Notes: generated by a model not told the origin, from the letters alone. A stretch of 64,000 nucleotides of DNA from Aquimarina sp. MMG016 (GCF_018100805.1 NZ_JAGJEA010000001.1:1-64000), one strand, 5' to 3'; numbered from the stretch's first letter, positions 39,113-48,455 are shown. Translations and numbers: made by a program.

Positions 39113-39952
39113 TTAATTTTCTCGTTCTGCAACGGCAGTTCTAACCTTTTGAAAACCGGTTTTAAGCGCTTCAAAAACCTTGTCTTTAAAAGTTTCATCT
39201 AATTCTTCTTCAACGTCTTGAAGCAGAGCAGATGCACTAACCTTATTAGATTTTAAAATATTATTTGTTGTTATTTCTCTTTGTGCCTGACGTAGCAACT
39301 TATCTATCTCGTCATTAGTTACTTCACCATTATTCTTCTGTATCTCTTGTACTTGTGCAATTACACTAGCTATTTTATCATCTATAACATTATTGCTCAC
39401 AGGCAACTCTTGATTTTTTATAACTTCTTCTTTCTCCAGGTTTTCTGTAATAGCAGTTACTATTCCTTCATTTTCAGATATATTACTAATTATACTCGGA
39501 GTAGTTTTATTAATATTTTGAATGCCTTTCTTTTTTTCCTGTTTATTTAAAACCGAAGGTTTTTCTGGAGTTTGCACAACCCTTTGTTGTGTCTTCTTAT
39601 TTATTTCATTCTTTTCCAGCACCTGCTCTTTAGGGTCAATAAATTTGTTTTCTTGATCTTTATTTTCTACCACATCCGTATTATTAAATATTTGTTTAGT
39701 AGGTTCTTTTATTTTATGATCAACAACTTGTCTATTTTTTTCTTCGGAAAACCTATTGGTAAAAAACACTGAACTCAAAATTAGAATTCCTACCAAGCTT
39801 GCCGCCGCATACCACCAGATTTTTTTATTTGCTTTTTTTTGTTCACTTTCATCTAAGGCTGAAGCTAATTTATCCCAAGAATTTCCTGAGGGTTTTATTG
39901 TGCGTTGGTCTAGCTTATCCTTTATTTTATCTTCAAAATTCAATGGCGCCAT
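39113..39952 (-). CDS. Single-pass membrane protein, candidate anti-sigma factor
   Basis: 279 residues with one membrane helix at about 42-64 (IWWYAAASLVGILILSSVFF). The N-terminal 40 residues are cytoplasmic and charged (FEDKIKDKLDQR, GNSWDKLASALDE), a pattern common next to ECF sigma genes in Bacteroidota. The C-terminal part is a Lys/Glu/Asn-rich, mostly disordered or coiled periplasmic domain. The start overlaps the sigma factor stop by 20 bp, implying translational coupling. It lacks a classic ZAS zinc motif, so the anti-sigma role is inferred from topology and position. Confidence 0.78.
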   Translation of the reverse strand: MAPLNFEDKIKDKLDQRTIKPSGNSWDKLASALDESEQKKANKKIWWYAAASLVGILILSSVFFTNRFSEEKNRQVVDHKIKEPTKQIFNNTDVVENKDQENKFIDPKEQVLEKNEINKKTQQRVVQTPEKPSVLNKQEKKKGIQNINKTTPSIISNISENEGIVTAITENLEKEEVIKNQELPVSNNVIDDKIASVIAQVQEIQKNNGEVTNDEIDKLLRQAQREITTNNILKSNKVSASALLQDVEEELDETFKDKVFEALKTGFQKVRTAVAEREN

Positions 39953-40502
39953 GACTAATCCTATTTTGTTGGTTTACCTTTTGCTGTAACATCTTTCTAG
40001 CTTTAAACAATTGAGATTTTGAAGTGCTTTCAGAAATCTCTAACATCTTAGCTATCTCGCTGTGCTTGTATCCTTCAACAGCATACAATACAAACACCAT
40101 CCTATATCCTTCCGGCAAATTATCAATCAATTCCTGGATCTGCTCTAGTTCTAACTCTATATTGATATTATTCCAGGATTCTTCTTTGTAACTTGCTACT
40201 TCTTCAGTAAAAAAGATCTGTTTTTCTTTTCTTAAAAATGAAATTGACTCATTAATCATAATTCTTCTTACCCACCCTTCGAAACTTCCTTGGAATTTGA
40301 ACTTTTCCAGGTTTGTAAAAACCTTTAGAAAACCGCTTAGCATTACTTCTTCAGCAAAATGAATATCTTTTATATATTGCCTACATACACTTAACATCTT
40401 AGGCGCATGTTCTTCATACAACCGATGCTGAGCATCACGATGCTGTTTTGCTGCCTGACGAATAAGCTGCCTTTCGTTTTTATAAAATTGAATTATTTTC
40501 AA
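39933..40502 (-). CDS. ECF-type RNA polymerase sigma factor
   Basis: 189 residues with sigma regions 2 (about 25-95: LYEEHAPKMLSVCRQYIKD, VMLSGFLKVFTNLEKF, FEGWVRRIMINES) and 4 (about 125-180: LIDNLPEGYRMVFVLYAVE, HSEIAKMLEISESTSKSQLF). No region 1 or 3, hence group IV. The gene has an AACC-N16-CGTC promoter at 40541-40564, of ECF type, suggesting autoregulation. The same element precedes the S41 protease gene. It is first in the operon with the candidate anti-sigma factor and the barrel protein. Confidence 0.94.
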   Translation of the reverse strand: MKIIQFYKNERQLIRQAAKQHRDAQHRLYEEHAPKMLSVCRQYIKDIHFAEEVMLSGFLKVFTNLEKFKFQGSFEGWVRRIMINESISFLRKEKQIFFTEEVASYKEESWNNINIELELEQIQELIDNLPEGYRMVFVLYAVEGYKHSEIAKMLEISESTSKSQLFKARKMLQQKVNQQNRISHGAIEF

Positions 40503-40540
40503 TGTTAAAAATCAATTAATTAAGATCTTATATATACATA

Positions 40541-40564
40541 GACGAGATAAAACTAAAAAAGGTT
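40541..40564 (-). promoter_or_regulatory. ECF-type promoter of the sigma operon
   Basis: On the minus strand GGCAACC (AACC at 40561-40564) is followed after exactly 16 nt by CGTC (40541-40544) and TATG. AAC at -35 and CGTC at -10 with 16-17 nt between them is the usual ECF form. It would start transcription about 30 nt before the sigma ATG. Confidence 0.75.
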
Positions 40565-40633
40565 GCCTGAAGAAAAAAAATATTAAGAAATCTTTTATTT
40601 AGACAAACTAATCCCTCTATATTCATTTTAAAT

Positions 40634-40657
40634 CAAGCAAATAGAAACACCTGCTTG
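40634..40657 (-). terminator. Weak hairpin after the S41 protease gene
   Basis: CAAGCA and TGCTTG flank a 12-nt loop, 12 bp after the stop at 40669, followed on the minus strand by ATTTAAAA. Too weak to be certain. Confidence 0.35.
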
Positions 40658-40668
40658 TTAAAAAATAT

Positions 40669-42252
40669 TTAACTCGATTTTTTGACGTGGTTTATCACCC
40701 AATCCAGTTCTTGGTCTTTATCACTAAGTTCTTTGGTAATTATAACATCAGGTTTAATACCATATCCATCTGGTTCCATAGTATGAGGGGTATTAATTTT
40801 TAGTAATCCGACCCTCATTTTTATTTTGGAATTAGGAAGTTCTATCCCTGTAAAAAAACCTGCAACCGTACCATTATACGCTCCACCTGTTTCCTGACCT
40901 ATAAAAGTGGCTCGTTTGGTTGCTTTTAGATGAGTTGATAATATACTACTAGCAGAAAAACTTTCGCCATTAATCAGGACATATATTTTTCCTTTGTATG
41001 AATTAGGCTTTGGTTTTCTTAGCTTATTATATTTAAATTTAAAATAAGGATCACCTTTTGATCTTTTGACCTTAAAAAGTTGATATGTAGCGATAAGAGG
41101 AGAAAACGCTACTACTGCCGATTTTTTCAACCAGGATCTACTATGAAAATATGGATATAAAAAACTTAAACGTTTAGTCATCTTAGATTCTTCTAAAAAA
41201 ATATATTCTTTATCAGTGAGGTATGAATAAAGCTCATCAATCTCAGCTAGTCGACCTCCATAATTACCTCTTAAATCAATAACCAAATGCTTACATTGAG
41301 AGGAGTCAATTTTGGTAAAACTCTCTTTATAAAAATCTTTATACACTCCTTTTGTAAAGCTTCTTATCTTCATATAAGCAATACTTCCTGATTCATTTGG
41401 GGTTATAAAGCTAAAATCCCGATTATTCTTCTTTGTATATTTATTATAACCGTGTTTATATTGCTCTTTTATGATTTTTTTACGCTTTGCTTTTTCTTCC
41501 TTTTTATCCGCTTTACTTATTTCTTTTGCTCCCGTAACTGATGTTACATTCTTTATAGGTGACTCATTTTTTTTATTATAGTTAGCGCTTATGTAATAAG
41601 AATATATACTGTCTTCCTTCTTCAACTTTAATAAAATACTGTCTTTTTGTTTATGAGTATAAGTATATAAGGCACCAAACCTAGCAACTACATATTCTGG
41701 AATATATGTGGTATTATAGCCATCGCTAGCTTGTAATTTTTTAAAATTTGTAAGCAAATCACTTACTTTTTCATTTTCTATCGATAACACTTCTACATCA
41801 GCAACAAGGGAACCAGTACTATCCTTTCCGTAATTTTCTTTAATATATAACCTATCATCTATACCTTTAAATGCTAATGGTTTAAACGGATAACTTCTTT
41901 TTCCTTTTTCCTTTATCTCAGCTTTTGTTTGTCTTCTTTGTGGAGTGTAAATAGACAAATGCCCTTGTTTAACATTACTAACCACAGGAGCTAACTGCTT
42001 ATAAAATTCTATACTAGATATAGGTTTTTTAATATTTTCTTTTAAATCACTTATTTTTTTGTCTAAGGAGTCCTTACTTGTATACCAATATAAATCAGGA
42101 TGTAGTTTCTGTAATTTGTGATAAGCATAATCAATATCCTCATGAATTTCTTCTACACTGTGCAAATTACTAATCTGCTTATTGTATTTCTCTACTGAGC
42201 CGCAGTTTGACAACGATACAATGAGGGCAAATAAACATAAATTTCTTATCAT
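40669..42252 (-). CDS. S41 family (C-terminal processing/tricorn-like) peptidase lipoprotein
   Basis: 527 residues, starting with a lipoprotein signal (lipobox LSNC, Cys17), so probably anchored in the outer membrane facing the periplasm or surface. The S41 core is in the C-terminal half: LVIDLRGNYGGRLAEID near 325-341, INGESFSASSILSTHL with the likely nucleophile Ser near 430, and IGQETGGAYNG near 452. The N-terminal region is a helical domain often seen in Bacteroidota S41 proteins. The same ECF promoter as the sigma gene lies at 42310-42333, placing it in that regulon. Confidence 0.9.
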   Translation of the reverse strand: MIRNLCLFALIVSLSNCGSVEKYNKQISNLHSVEEIHEDIDYAYHKLQKLHPDLYWYTSKDSLDKKISDLKENIKKPISSIEFYKQLAPVVSNVKQGHLSIYTPQRRQTKAEIKEKGKRSYPFKPLAFKGIDDRLYIKENYGKDSTGSLVADVEVLSIENEKVSDLLTNFKKLQASDGYNTTYIPEYVVARFGALYTYTHKQKDSILLKLKKEDSIYSYYISANYNKKNESPIKNVTSVTGAKEISKADKKEEKAKRKKIIKEQYKHGYNKYTKKNNRDFSFITPNESGSIAYMKIRSFTKGVYKDFYKESFTKIDSSQCKHLVIDLRGNYGGRLAEIDELYSYLTDKEYIFLEESKMTKRLSFLYPYFHSRSWLKKSAVVAFSPLIATYQLFKVKRSKGDPYFKFKYNKLRKPKPNSYKGKIYVLINGESFSASSILSTHLKATKRATFIGQETGGAYNGTVAGFFTGIELPNSKIKMRVGLLKINTPHTMEPDGYGIKPDVIITKELSDKDQELDWVINHVKKSS

Positions 42253-42309
42253 ATTTTTTTATTTTTCTAAACTGATTATTCAAAGGATTAAAATCTCACT
42301 TTAAATATA

Positions 42310-42333
42310 GACGAGATTAAAAACAAAAAGGTT
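42310..42333 (-). promoter_or_regulatory. ECF-type promoter of the S41 protease gene
   Basis: GGCAACC (AACC at 42330-42333) and CGTC (42310-42313) separated by 16 nt, then TATA. The flanks also match the sigma promoter: TCAGGCAACCTTTTT and ATCTCGTCTAT appear in both. It would give a leader of about 50 nt. Confidence 0.75.
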
Positions 42334-42390
42334 GCCTGACCATAAAAAAATCATTGGAAATAAAGAGAGAGAATCGTAATCTAATTATAA

Positions 42391-43368
42391 TTATTTTTTG
42401 CGATCAATAACATAATCTACCATCAATTCCAAAGAAGACCTATAATCAGAATCAGGGTAATTTGATAAGATACTTAAAGCTTCTTCTTTAAACTGATGCA
42501 TAATTTTAATAGCATATTCAAGTCCCCCACTAATCTTTACAAAATCAATAACCTCTTTTACTCGCTTTTTATCCTTATTATGATTTTTTACAGAGTTAAT
42601 TAACCATTTCTTTTTTTCTTTGGAACAATGATTTAAAGTATAAATCAATGGAAGTGTCATTTTTTGCTCTTTAATATCAATCCCGGTAGGTTTTCCTATT
42701 GCAGTATCACCATAATCAAATAAATCATCTTTGATCTGAAAAGCCATCCCTATCAATTCGCCAAACTTTCTCATCTTTTCTACCGCGTCTGAATCAGGAT
42801 CTACAGAGCAGGCTCCTAAACTACAACAGGCTGCAATCAACGTTGCCGTTTTCTGACGTATGATTTCGTAATATACATCTTCTGTGATATCCAGATTTCT
42901 GGCTTTTTCGATTTGAAGTAGCTCTCCTTCACTCATCTCACGAACTGCGACAGAAATAATCTTTAAGAGATCAAAGTCTCCATGATCAATAGACAGTAAA
43001 AGGCCTTTGGATAATAAATAATCCCCAACTAATACAGCTATTTTATTTTTCCATAAAGCATTTATGGAAAAAAAGCCTCTCCGGCGATTAGAATCATCCA
43101 CTACATCATCATGTACTAGCGTTGCTGTATGTATCAATTCGATTACTGAAGCTCCTCTATAGGTTCTATCATTTACTTCTCCCCCAGACACCATTTTAGA
43201 CACTAGAAAAACAAACATAGGGCGCATTTGTTTACCCTTTCGATTTACAATATAATGTGTAATTCTATTTAGAAGTGCCACCTTGGATGACATTGATTGT
43301 GTAAACTTTTGTTCAAAAAGCTCCATCTCATCAATGATCGGTAGTTTTATTTGCTCTACGACTTTCAA
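42391..43368 (-). CDS. Polyprenyl diphosphate synthase
   Basis: Trans-isoprenyl diphosphate synthase condensing isopentenyl units on an allylic primer, probably making the quinone side chain. First Asp-rich motif LVHDDVVDDS near residues 88-97, preceded by IELIHTATL; second motif QIKDDLFDYG near 210-219. Bulky residues before the first motif are few, which favours a long-chain (octaprenyl-like) product. Length 325. It follows rlmN by 89 bp in the same direction. Confidence 0.93.
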   Translation of the reverse strand: MKVVEQIKLPIIDEMELFEQKFTQSMSSKVALLNRITHYIVNRKGKQMRPMFVFLVSKMVSGGEVNDRTYRGASVIELIHTATLVHDDVVDDSNRRRGFFSINALWKNKIAVLVGDYLLSKGLLLSIDHGDFDLLKIISVAVREMSEGELLQIEKARNLDITEDVYYEIIRQKTATLIAACCSLGACSVDPDSDAVEKMRKFGELIGMAFQIKDDLFDYGDTAIGKPTGIDIKEQKMTLPLIYTLNHCSKEKKKWLINSVKNHNKDKKRVKEVIDFVKISGGLEYAIKIMHQFKEEALSILSNYPDSDYRSSLELMVDYVIDRKK

Positions 43369-43457
43369 TATGAAGTAATTGATTCAGTTTTATTCGATAA
43401 TGCGAAGATAGTGCAAATCTTTATTAAAAATAATCGAAAATCGTTACTAATAACCAC

Positions 43458-44498
43458 TTATGACTTATTAGCAAGCTGACCACAGGCTGCATCAATATCT
43501 TTTCCGCGGCTACGGCGTACATTAACCACAAAACCTCTGGATTCTAATGCTTTGATATAATTATCAATTGCCTTATTTGATGCTTGTTGAAATTCTCCAT
43601 CATCAATAGGATTGTATTCAATTAAATTAACCTTACAAGGCACATAAGAACAAAATTTAAGTAAGGCATTAATATCTTCTTTGCGATCATTAATCCCGTC
43701 CCATACCACATACTCGTAAGTAATTCTACTTTTGGTTTTTGCATACCAATATTCTAAAGACTCTTTTAGCTCGGAAAGTGGAAATGTATCATTAAATGGC
43801 ATAATGGATGTTCGCACTTCATCAATTGCCGAGTGTAAAGAAACGGCAAGTTTAAATCTCACCTCATCATCAGCCATTTTCTTAATCATCTTGGGCACTC
43901 CAGAAGTAGAGAGCGTTATTCTTTTTGGAGACATCCCCAATCCTTCTGAAGATGTGATTTTATCTATGGCCTTTAATACATTATTATAATTCATCAATGG
44001 CTCGCCCATACCCATAAACACAATATTAGATAGTGGTCGATTATGATATAATCTACTTTCATTATCAATGGCTACAACCTGATCATAAATTTCATCAGGA
44101 TTGAGATTTCGCATTCTTTTTAATCTTGCTGTTGCACAAAACTTACAATCCAAACTACACCCAACCTGAGAAGACACACACGCTGTTGTTCTGGTCGGAG
44201 TCGGTATTAGAACAGATTCTACGATTAACCCATCATGAAGTCTTACTGCATTTTTAATCGTCCCATCACTACTTCTCTGCATTTGATCTACACGAATGTG
44301 ATTGATAACAAAGTTATCTTCGAGCATCTGACGAGTAGTTTTGGAAATATTAGTCATATCCTCAAAACTATGTGCACCTTTACTCCATAACCATTCATAG
44401 ACTTGATTTCCTCTAAAAGCTTTATCTCCGCTTTCTTCAAAAAACCGTCTCAACTGCTCTTTGGTCAATGCTCTTATATCCTTTTTCTTAGCCTTCAT
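43458..44498 (-). CDS. rlmN: 23S rRNA/tRNA adenine-C2 methyltransferase RlmN
   Basis: Radical SAM enzyme methylating A2503 of 23S rRNA and A37 of some tRNAs. The radical SAM cluster motif is CSLDCKFCAT near residues 115-124 (preceded by SSQVG); the second conserved part is GMGEPLMNYNN near 168, and the catalytic C-terminal Cys is in DIDAACGQLA near 340. The start at 44498 (MKAKKKDIRALTKEQL) is preferred over 44570, whose 24 extra residues are hydrophobic and unlike the family. 346 residues. Confidence 0.96.
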   Translation of the reverse strand: MKAKKKDIRALTKEQLRRFFEESGDKAFRGNQVYEWLWSKGAHSFEDMTNISKTTRQMLEDNFVINHIRVDQMQRSSDGTIKNAVRLHDGLIVESVLIPTPTRTTACVSSQVGCSLDCKFCATARLKRMRNLNPDEIYDQVVAIDNESRLYHNRPLSNIVFMGMGEPLMNYNNVLKAIDKITSSEGLGMSPKRITLSTSGVPKMIKKMADDEVRFKLAVSLHSAIDEVRTSIMPFNDTFPLSELKESLEYWYAKTKSRITYEYVVWDGINDRKEDINALLKFCSYVPCKVNLIEYNPIDDGEFQQASNKAIDNYIKALESRGFVVNVRRSRGKDIDAACGQLANKS

Positions 44499-44575
44499 AT
44501 TTATGCAAAAGTAATAAGATAAATGATCTCTACTTATATAATTGATACTCTTTCTTTTTATAACTAGCATATAAC

Positions 44576-44605
44576 AAAACTCCCGATGTTGCCACCGGGA
44601 GTTTT
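44576..44605 (-). terminator. Terminator after the chalcone-isomerase-like/DUF2147 gene
   Basis: AAAACTCCCG and CGGGAGTTTT form a 10-bp stem; read on the minus strand, the inner bases (GTGGCAACAT) can extend it to leave a GGCAAC hexaloop. A T-run of four ends the stem. It follows the stop at 44628 by 22 bp. Confidence 0.8.
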
Positions 44606-44627
44606 ATATATTATATAAAGTCGTCAA

Positions 44628-45563
44628 TTATTTTTTGACTCTTTTCCATTCCTGAACTCCTCCGCCTCTATACTTTACTTTAAGAACATCGGGCTTATCC
44701 TCTTCTACCCATATCTGACAGTCCGATATTTTACCATCTTTTATATTCGTATATTTTCCGCCAATATATTTATTTTCTCCTTTAGACTTTAATCTCTTCA
44801 ATATCACCAAACCTTCTACCTTTTGATTTTTGTCTTCTCCCTGACATTCATAACAGACATCATCTCTTTCAGAATTACGTAACATTCTTTCAATAGCTCC
44901 ATATACCATCTTATCTAACATATATATTTGGACTATATTAATGGCTACTCCAGTTCTTTTATCAAAAGTTTTCCATTTACCTAACACCAAATTAGTATTT
45001 AGAGTACCTCCTAACAGATCTTCTTTTAACTCTTCATCAACCGGATTTTCTCCAAACCAAATCTTAAAGAATGCTTTTTTAAATTCTATACTCTTTACGG
45101 TCCCAAGAAGAGTTCTGTTTTTGTAAAGATATATTGTACCTCCTTTTTTGTACATTATCTTGAATATATCAAATCTATTAATTTTATTAGGCATTAGACC
45201 TAAAAAATCCCTGATCTGTTCTTCAAAAACATAGCTATTACCATCTGTAGCTCTTTCCAGACCTACTCGAATAAGGTCTTTCCATTCGTCAATTGTAAGT
45301 GTTCCGGAGGTAATTTTGATGGTTAGTGCCATAGTAGCATCTTTTTCCGCTACTTTGATCCCATCTTCTAGATCATCAGGATTAAAATCAAGGTCAAGAT
45401 ATAAAGCTGCAGCATATAATCTCGCTCGCTCTCCAGCACCATTAAGCATTAACTCTGTTTCTCCAAAAACATCTACATCATTAAATTGTACATTTCCTAC
45501 TTTAGTTTGAGAAAATGAAACAGTATTCATTAATACTATAAAAAAGTATAATACTCTTTTCAT
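44628..45563 (-). CDS. Secreted fusion of a chalcone-isomerase-like domain and a DUF2147 domain
   Basis: From the ATG at 45563 (311 residues) a signal peptide is evident (MKRVLYFFIVLMNTVSFSQ). Residues about 20-175 match the chalcone-isomerase-like fold: VFGETELMLNGAGERARLYAAALYL and TIDEWKDLIRVGLERAT segments. Residues about 188-310 match DUF2147 (LGKWKTFDKRTGVA, WVEEDKPDVLKVKYRGG), including a CYECQGE part. Each family is usually a separate secreted protein; the fusion suggests a shared ligand or membrane-lipid role, which is unproven. Earlier ATG codons at 45674 and 45587 precede the signal peptide and are less likely. Confidence 0.83.
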   Translation of the reverse strand: MKRVLYFFIVLMNTVSFSQTKVGNVQFNDVDVFGETELMLNGAGERARLYAAALYLDLDFNPDDLEDGIKVAEKDATMALTIKITSGTLTIDEWKDLIRVGLERATDGNSYVFEEQIRDFLGLMPNKINRFDIFKIMYKKGGTIYLYKNRTLLGTVKSIEFKKAFFKIWFGENPVDEELKEDLLGGTLNTNLVLGKWKTFDKRTGVAINIVQIYMLDKMVYGAIERMLRNSERDDVCYECQGEDKNQKVEGLVILKRLKSKGENKYIGGKYTNIKDGKISDCQIWVEEDKPDVLKVKYRGGGVQEWKRVKK

Positions 45564-45701
45564 AAGTTGGTTTTTTTTAACGTTCATTTTTAAGGCTTGA
45601 CAAAAAAACGAATTTAGTAGCCAAAAATTACATTTTATTTGTTTTACTATAATTGCATTTTCGACAAAAAACATAATTTATCGATAAAATACATAATCAG
45701 A

Positions 45702-45718
45702 TTACGGTTTAACCGTAA
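45702..45718. promoter_or_regulatory. 17-bp palindrome upstream of the fusion gene
   Basis: TTACGGTT-T-AACCGTAA is a perfect 8-bp inverted repeat around one base, about 140 bp upstream of the ATG at 45563. It has no adjacent T-run on the stem edge and could be an operator or a small hairpin. Confidence 0.35.
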
Positions 45719-45791
45719 AACAGGGGCAAAAATAGTTTTTTTTTTATAAAAAATAAATTTAACCTGTTAATTATGAAAACTTTATAAAAAA

Positions 45792-45819
45792 ACTCCATTT
45801 TTTGATATAAAAATGGAGT
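45792..45819 (-). terminator. Terminator of queA
   Basis: ACTCCATTTTT and AAAAATGGAGT form an 11-bp stem with a 6-nt loop; on the minus strand it runs into TTTTTTTATAAAG. It is 31 bp after the queA stop. Confidence 0.85.
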
Positions 45820-45849
45820 CTATATGTTGTTCAATCGTTGCTAAATTAC

Positions 45850-46899
45850 CTATATAATTAGCATTGCATCACCATAAGAGTAGAACTTGTATTTCTCTTT
45901 TACAGCTTGTTCATATGCTTCTTTAATAAAATCATGTCCTGCAAATGCAGAAACCATCATTAGTAATGTGGATTTTGGTGTATGGAAATTGGTAATCATA
46001 CAATTAGCAATACTAAAATCATAAGGGGGGAAAATAAATTTATTTGTCCATCCTCTGAATTCATTTAATGTTCTTTCGGATGAAACTGAGCTCTCTAAAG
46101 CTCTCATCACTGTAGTACCAACGGCACAAACTCTTTTCTTTTGCTCGATACCTCTATTAATAGTATCTACAGCCTTAGCCGTAATATATGCTTCTTCGCT
46201 ATCCATTTTATGCTTAGAGAGATCCTCTACCTCCACAGGATTAAATGTTCCTAATCCTACATGAAGTGTAACTTCTGCAAAATCAACACCTTTGATTTCT
46301 AAACGCTTCATTAGATGTTTTGAAAAATGTAATCCTGCAGTAGGAGCTGCTACAGCACCCTCATTTTTAGCGTAAATAGTTTGATACCTTTCCTCATCTT
46401 CTGGTTCAGTCTCTCTCTTAATATACTTTGGTAATGGAGTTTGTCCTAAATCAGTAAGTTTCTGTCTAAACTCATCATAAGAACCGTCATACAAAAAACG
46501 AAGTGTACGCCCTCTGGAAGTAGTATTATCTATAACTTCTGCCACTAAACTTTCATCATCTCCAAAATATAACTTATTACCAATACGTATCTTACGAGCT
46601 GGGTCTACCAATACATCCCAAAGACGTGTTTCAGAATTTAATTCTCGTAATAAAAACACTTCAATTCTAGCTCCGGTTTTTTCTTTATTACCATATAATC
46701 TGGCAGGAAAAACCTTAGTATTATTAACTACCATCACATCGTTTGGTTCAAAATAATCAATAAGATCCTTGAACTCTTTATGTTCAATAGTCTGCTCTTT
46801 TCTATTTAGAACCATAAGACGAGCTTCGTCTCTATTTTCTGCTGGATATTCTGCCAGCAATTCAGGTGGAAGGGTAAAATTGAAATGTGATAACTTCAT
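45850..46899 (-). CDS. queA: S-adenosylmethionine:tRNA ribosyltransferase-isomerase QueA
   Basis: Transfers the ribosyl part of SAM to preQ1 in tRNA, making epoxyqueuosine. N-terminal [16 protein letters not shown] (residues about 6-21), [15 protein letters not shown] [16 protein letters not shown] near 51, [11 protein letters not shown] near 183-193, [11 protein letters not shown] near 212 and [15 protein letters not shown] near 305. Length 349 is normal. It is 73 bp after aroA. Confidence 0.97.
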   Translation of the reverse strand: MKLSHFNFTLPPELLAEYPAENRDEARLMVLNRKEQTIEHKEFKDLIDYFEPNDVMVVNNTKVFPARLYGNKEKTGARIEVFLLRELNSETRLWDVLVDPARKIRIGNKLYFGDDESLVAEVIDNTTSRGRTLRFLYDGSYDEFRQKLTDLGQTPLPKYIKRETEPEDEERYQTIYAKNEGAVAAPTAGLHFSKHLMKRLEIKGVDFAEVTLHVGLGTFNPVEVEDLSKHKMDSEEAYITAKAVDTINRGIEQKKRVCAVGTTVMRALESSVSSERTLNEFRGWTNKFIFPPYDFSIANCMITNFHTPKSTLLMMVSAFAGHDFIKEAYEQAVKEKYKFYSYGDAMLII

Positions 46900-46972
46900 C
46901 AGTGTTTATTTTTTGAAGGTGCAAATATACAATCTCGTGATAGGGGTTGTCAAGTAAATCGACATATAAATT

Positions 46973-48199
46973 TTATGCTTTCAATACTTTAAAACCTAAT
47001 TGTTCTAAATCTGACCAAAAATCAGGATACGATTTAGATACCACATCTGCATCATTCACCCGAAATGAAGTTCTTAATGCAAGTGGTGCAAAGGCCATAG
47101 CCATACGATGATCATTGTAAGTAGCCACAGAAACACCCTCTTTATAAATTGAGGAAGGTTCTAATTTTAAAGTATCTTCTGTAATATGAACTTTTCCTCC
47201 AAACTTTTCGATTTCAGTTTTTAGTGCCTCTAATCTATCTGTTTCTTTAATTTTTAGTGTATGCAAACCTGTAAGGTTACACCCTATTCCTAAACCAAAA
47301 CATGTAACTGCTATGGTCTGAGCTATATCCGGTGAATTCGATAAATCTAGAACATCTGGTAGTTTCTGAGTAGCATTTGGAATCCGAGATAAAGTAATTG
47401 TATCGTTATCAAAGGTAGTTTCTACTCCTAGACTTCTATAAATTTCAGCTAAGGCAGAATCTCCTTGATAACTTTGTTTTTTATAGCTTCCTAATGTCAC
47501 AGAATTACTTGCTGTTAAAGCTACAATACTATAAAAATAGGATGCAGAACTCCAATCTGACTCCACAACAACATTTTTAGAAACAAGTCCTTTTTGAGGT
47601 TTGATACTTATTTTATTATTTTCAAAAGTTCCTTCAACTTCAATATCAGCAAGTAAGCTTAACGTCATATTGATATAAGGAACTGAAGTAACTTTACCTT
47701 CTAAAACAATTTCTAATCCATTAGGCAATGACGAGGCAATAAGCATTAATGCCGATATATATTGACTACTAACATTGGCTTTAAGAGATACCTTATTTGT
47801 ACAAGGTTGTTTTCCTTGAATCCTGATCGGAGGATAGCCTTCATTTTTTTCATAAGAGATGTCACAGCCTAATTGCTGCAATGCTTCTACCAAAATCTTA
47901 ATTGGTCTTTCTTGCATTCTTTCACTTCCTGTAAGTACTGTTTCTCTTCCTTCTTTTATTGCAAAATAAGCAGTAAGAAAACGCATGGCAGTGCCGGCAT
48001 GATGAATATCAATTAATATGTCATCACTGACCAATGCTTTTTGCATGACCTCGGAATCATCACTGTTAGATAAGTTTTTAATTTTAACATCAGGATAAAG
48101 TGCTTGTAAAATCAACAATCTATTGCTTTCACTTTTAGACCCTGTGATTTGCAATGTGCTATTTTCTATACTAGAAATACGGGGTAATTTAAGATTCAT
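46973..48199 (-). CDS. aroA: 3-phosphoshikimate 1-carboxyvinyltransferase (EPSP synthase)
   Basis: Sixth step of the shikimate pathway. The N-terminal SKSESNRLLILQAL (residues about 21-34) is the substrate loop; HAGTAMRFLTAYFA near 66-79 replaces the usual NAGTAMR; KESDR-like IKETDRLEALKTEI near 325-338; NDHRMAMAFAPLAL near 366. Length 408. It is in tight order with the small membrane protein and the pyrophosphohydrolase gene (1-bp gaps), away from the other aromatic genes by about 8 kb. Confidence 0.95.
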   Translation of the reverse strand: MNLKLPRISSIENSTLQITGSKSESNRLLILQALYPDVKIKNLSNSDDSEVMQKALVSDDILIDIHHAGTAMRFLTAYFAIKEGRETVLTGSERMQERPIKILVEALQQLGCDISYEKNEGYPPIRIQGKQPCTNKVSLKANVSSQYISALMLIASSLPNGLEIVLEGKVTSVPYINMTLSLLADIEVEGTFENNKISIKPQKGLVSKNVVVESDWSSASYFYSIVALTASNSVTLGSYKKQSYQGDSALAEIYRSLGVETTFDNDTITLSRIPNATQKLPDVLDLSNSPDIAQTIAVTCFGLGIGCNLTGLHTLKIKETDRLEALKTEIEKFGGKVHITEDTLKLEPSSIYKEGVSVATYNDHRMAMAFAPLALRTSFRVNDADVVSKSYPDFWSDLEQLGFKVLKA

Positions 48200-48200
48200 T

Positions 48201-48455
48201 TTATCGATTTGATTTGTGCTTTCTTAATTCAAAATAATACGCCATTATCATTCCATACATCAATCCCCCCATAAGTCTGGAAACAAGATATCTCAACCAA
48301 CGACCATTACTTATTTTCTCTTCAATAAAGATCTCCCAGGCTAATCCTCCATATTGCATTATATGTTCAATAAGACTGAAAATCATAATAAAACCAACAC
48401 CTATAAAAAGTACTGATTTCCAATATTTTTTTGACGAAATGATTGCTTTGAGCAT
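48201..48455 (-). CDS. Small membrane protein, unknown function
   Basis: 84 residues with two hydrophobic helices at about 14-34 (SVLFIGVGFIMIFSLIEHIM) and 55-72 (RLMGGLMYGMIMAYYFEL). No signal cleavage site. Its start shares one base with the stop of the upstream pyrophosphohydrolase gene and its stop is 1 bp before aroA, so it is translated as part of that operon. No family recognised. Confidence 0.8.
   Translation of the reverse strand: MLKAIISSKKYWKSVLFIGVGFIMIFSLIEHIMQYGGLAWEIFIEEKISNGRWLRYLVSRLMGGLMYGMIMAYYFELRKHKSNR

Noticed and set aside
39034..39198. Longer N-terminus for the barrel protein
   Set aside because: The extra 55 residues overlap the end of the upstream gene and precede a clear signal peptide.
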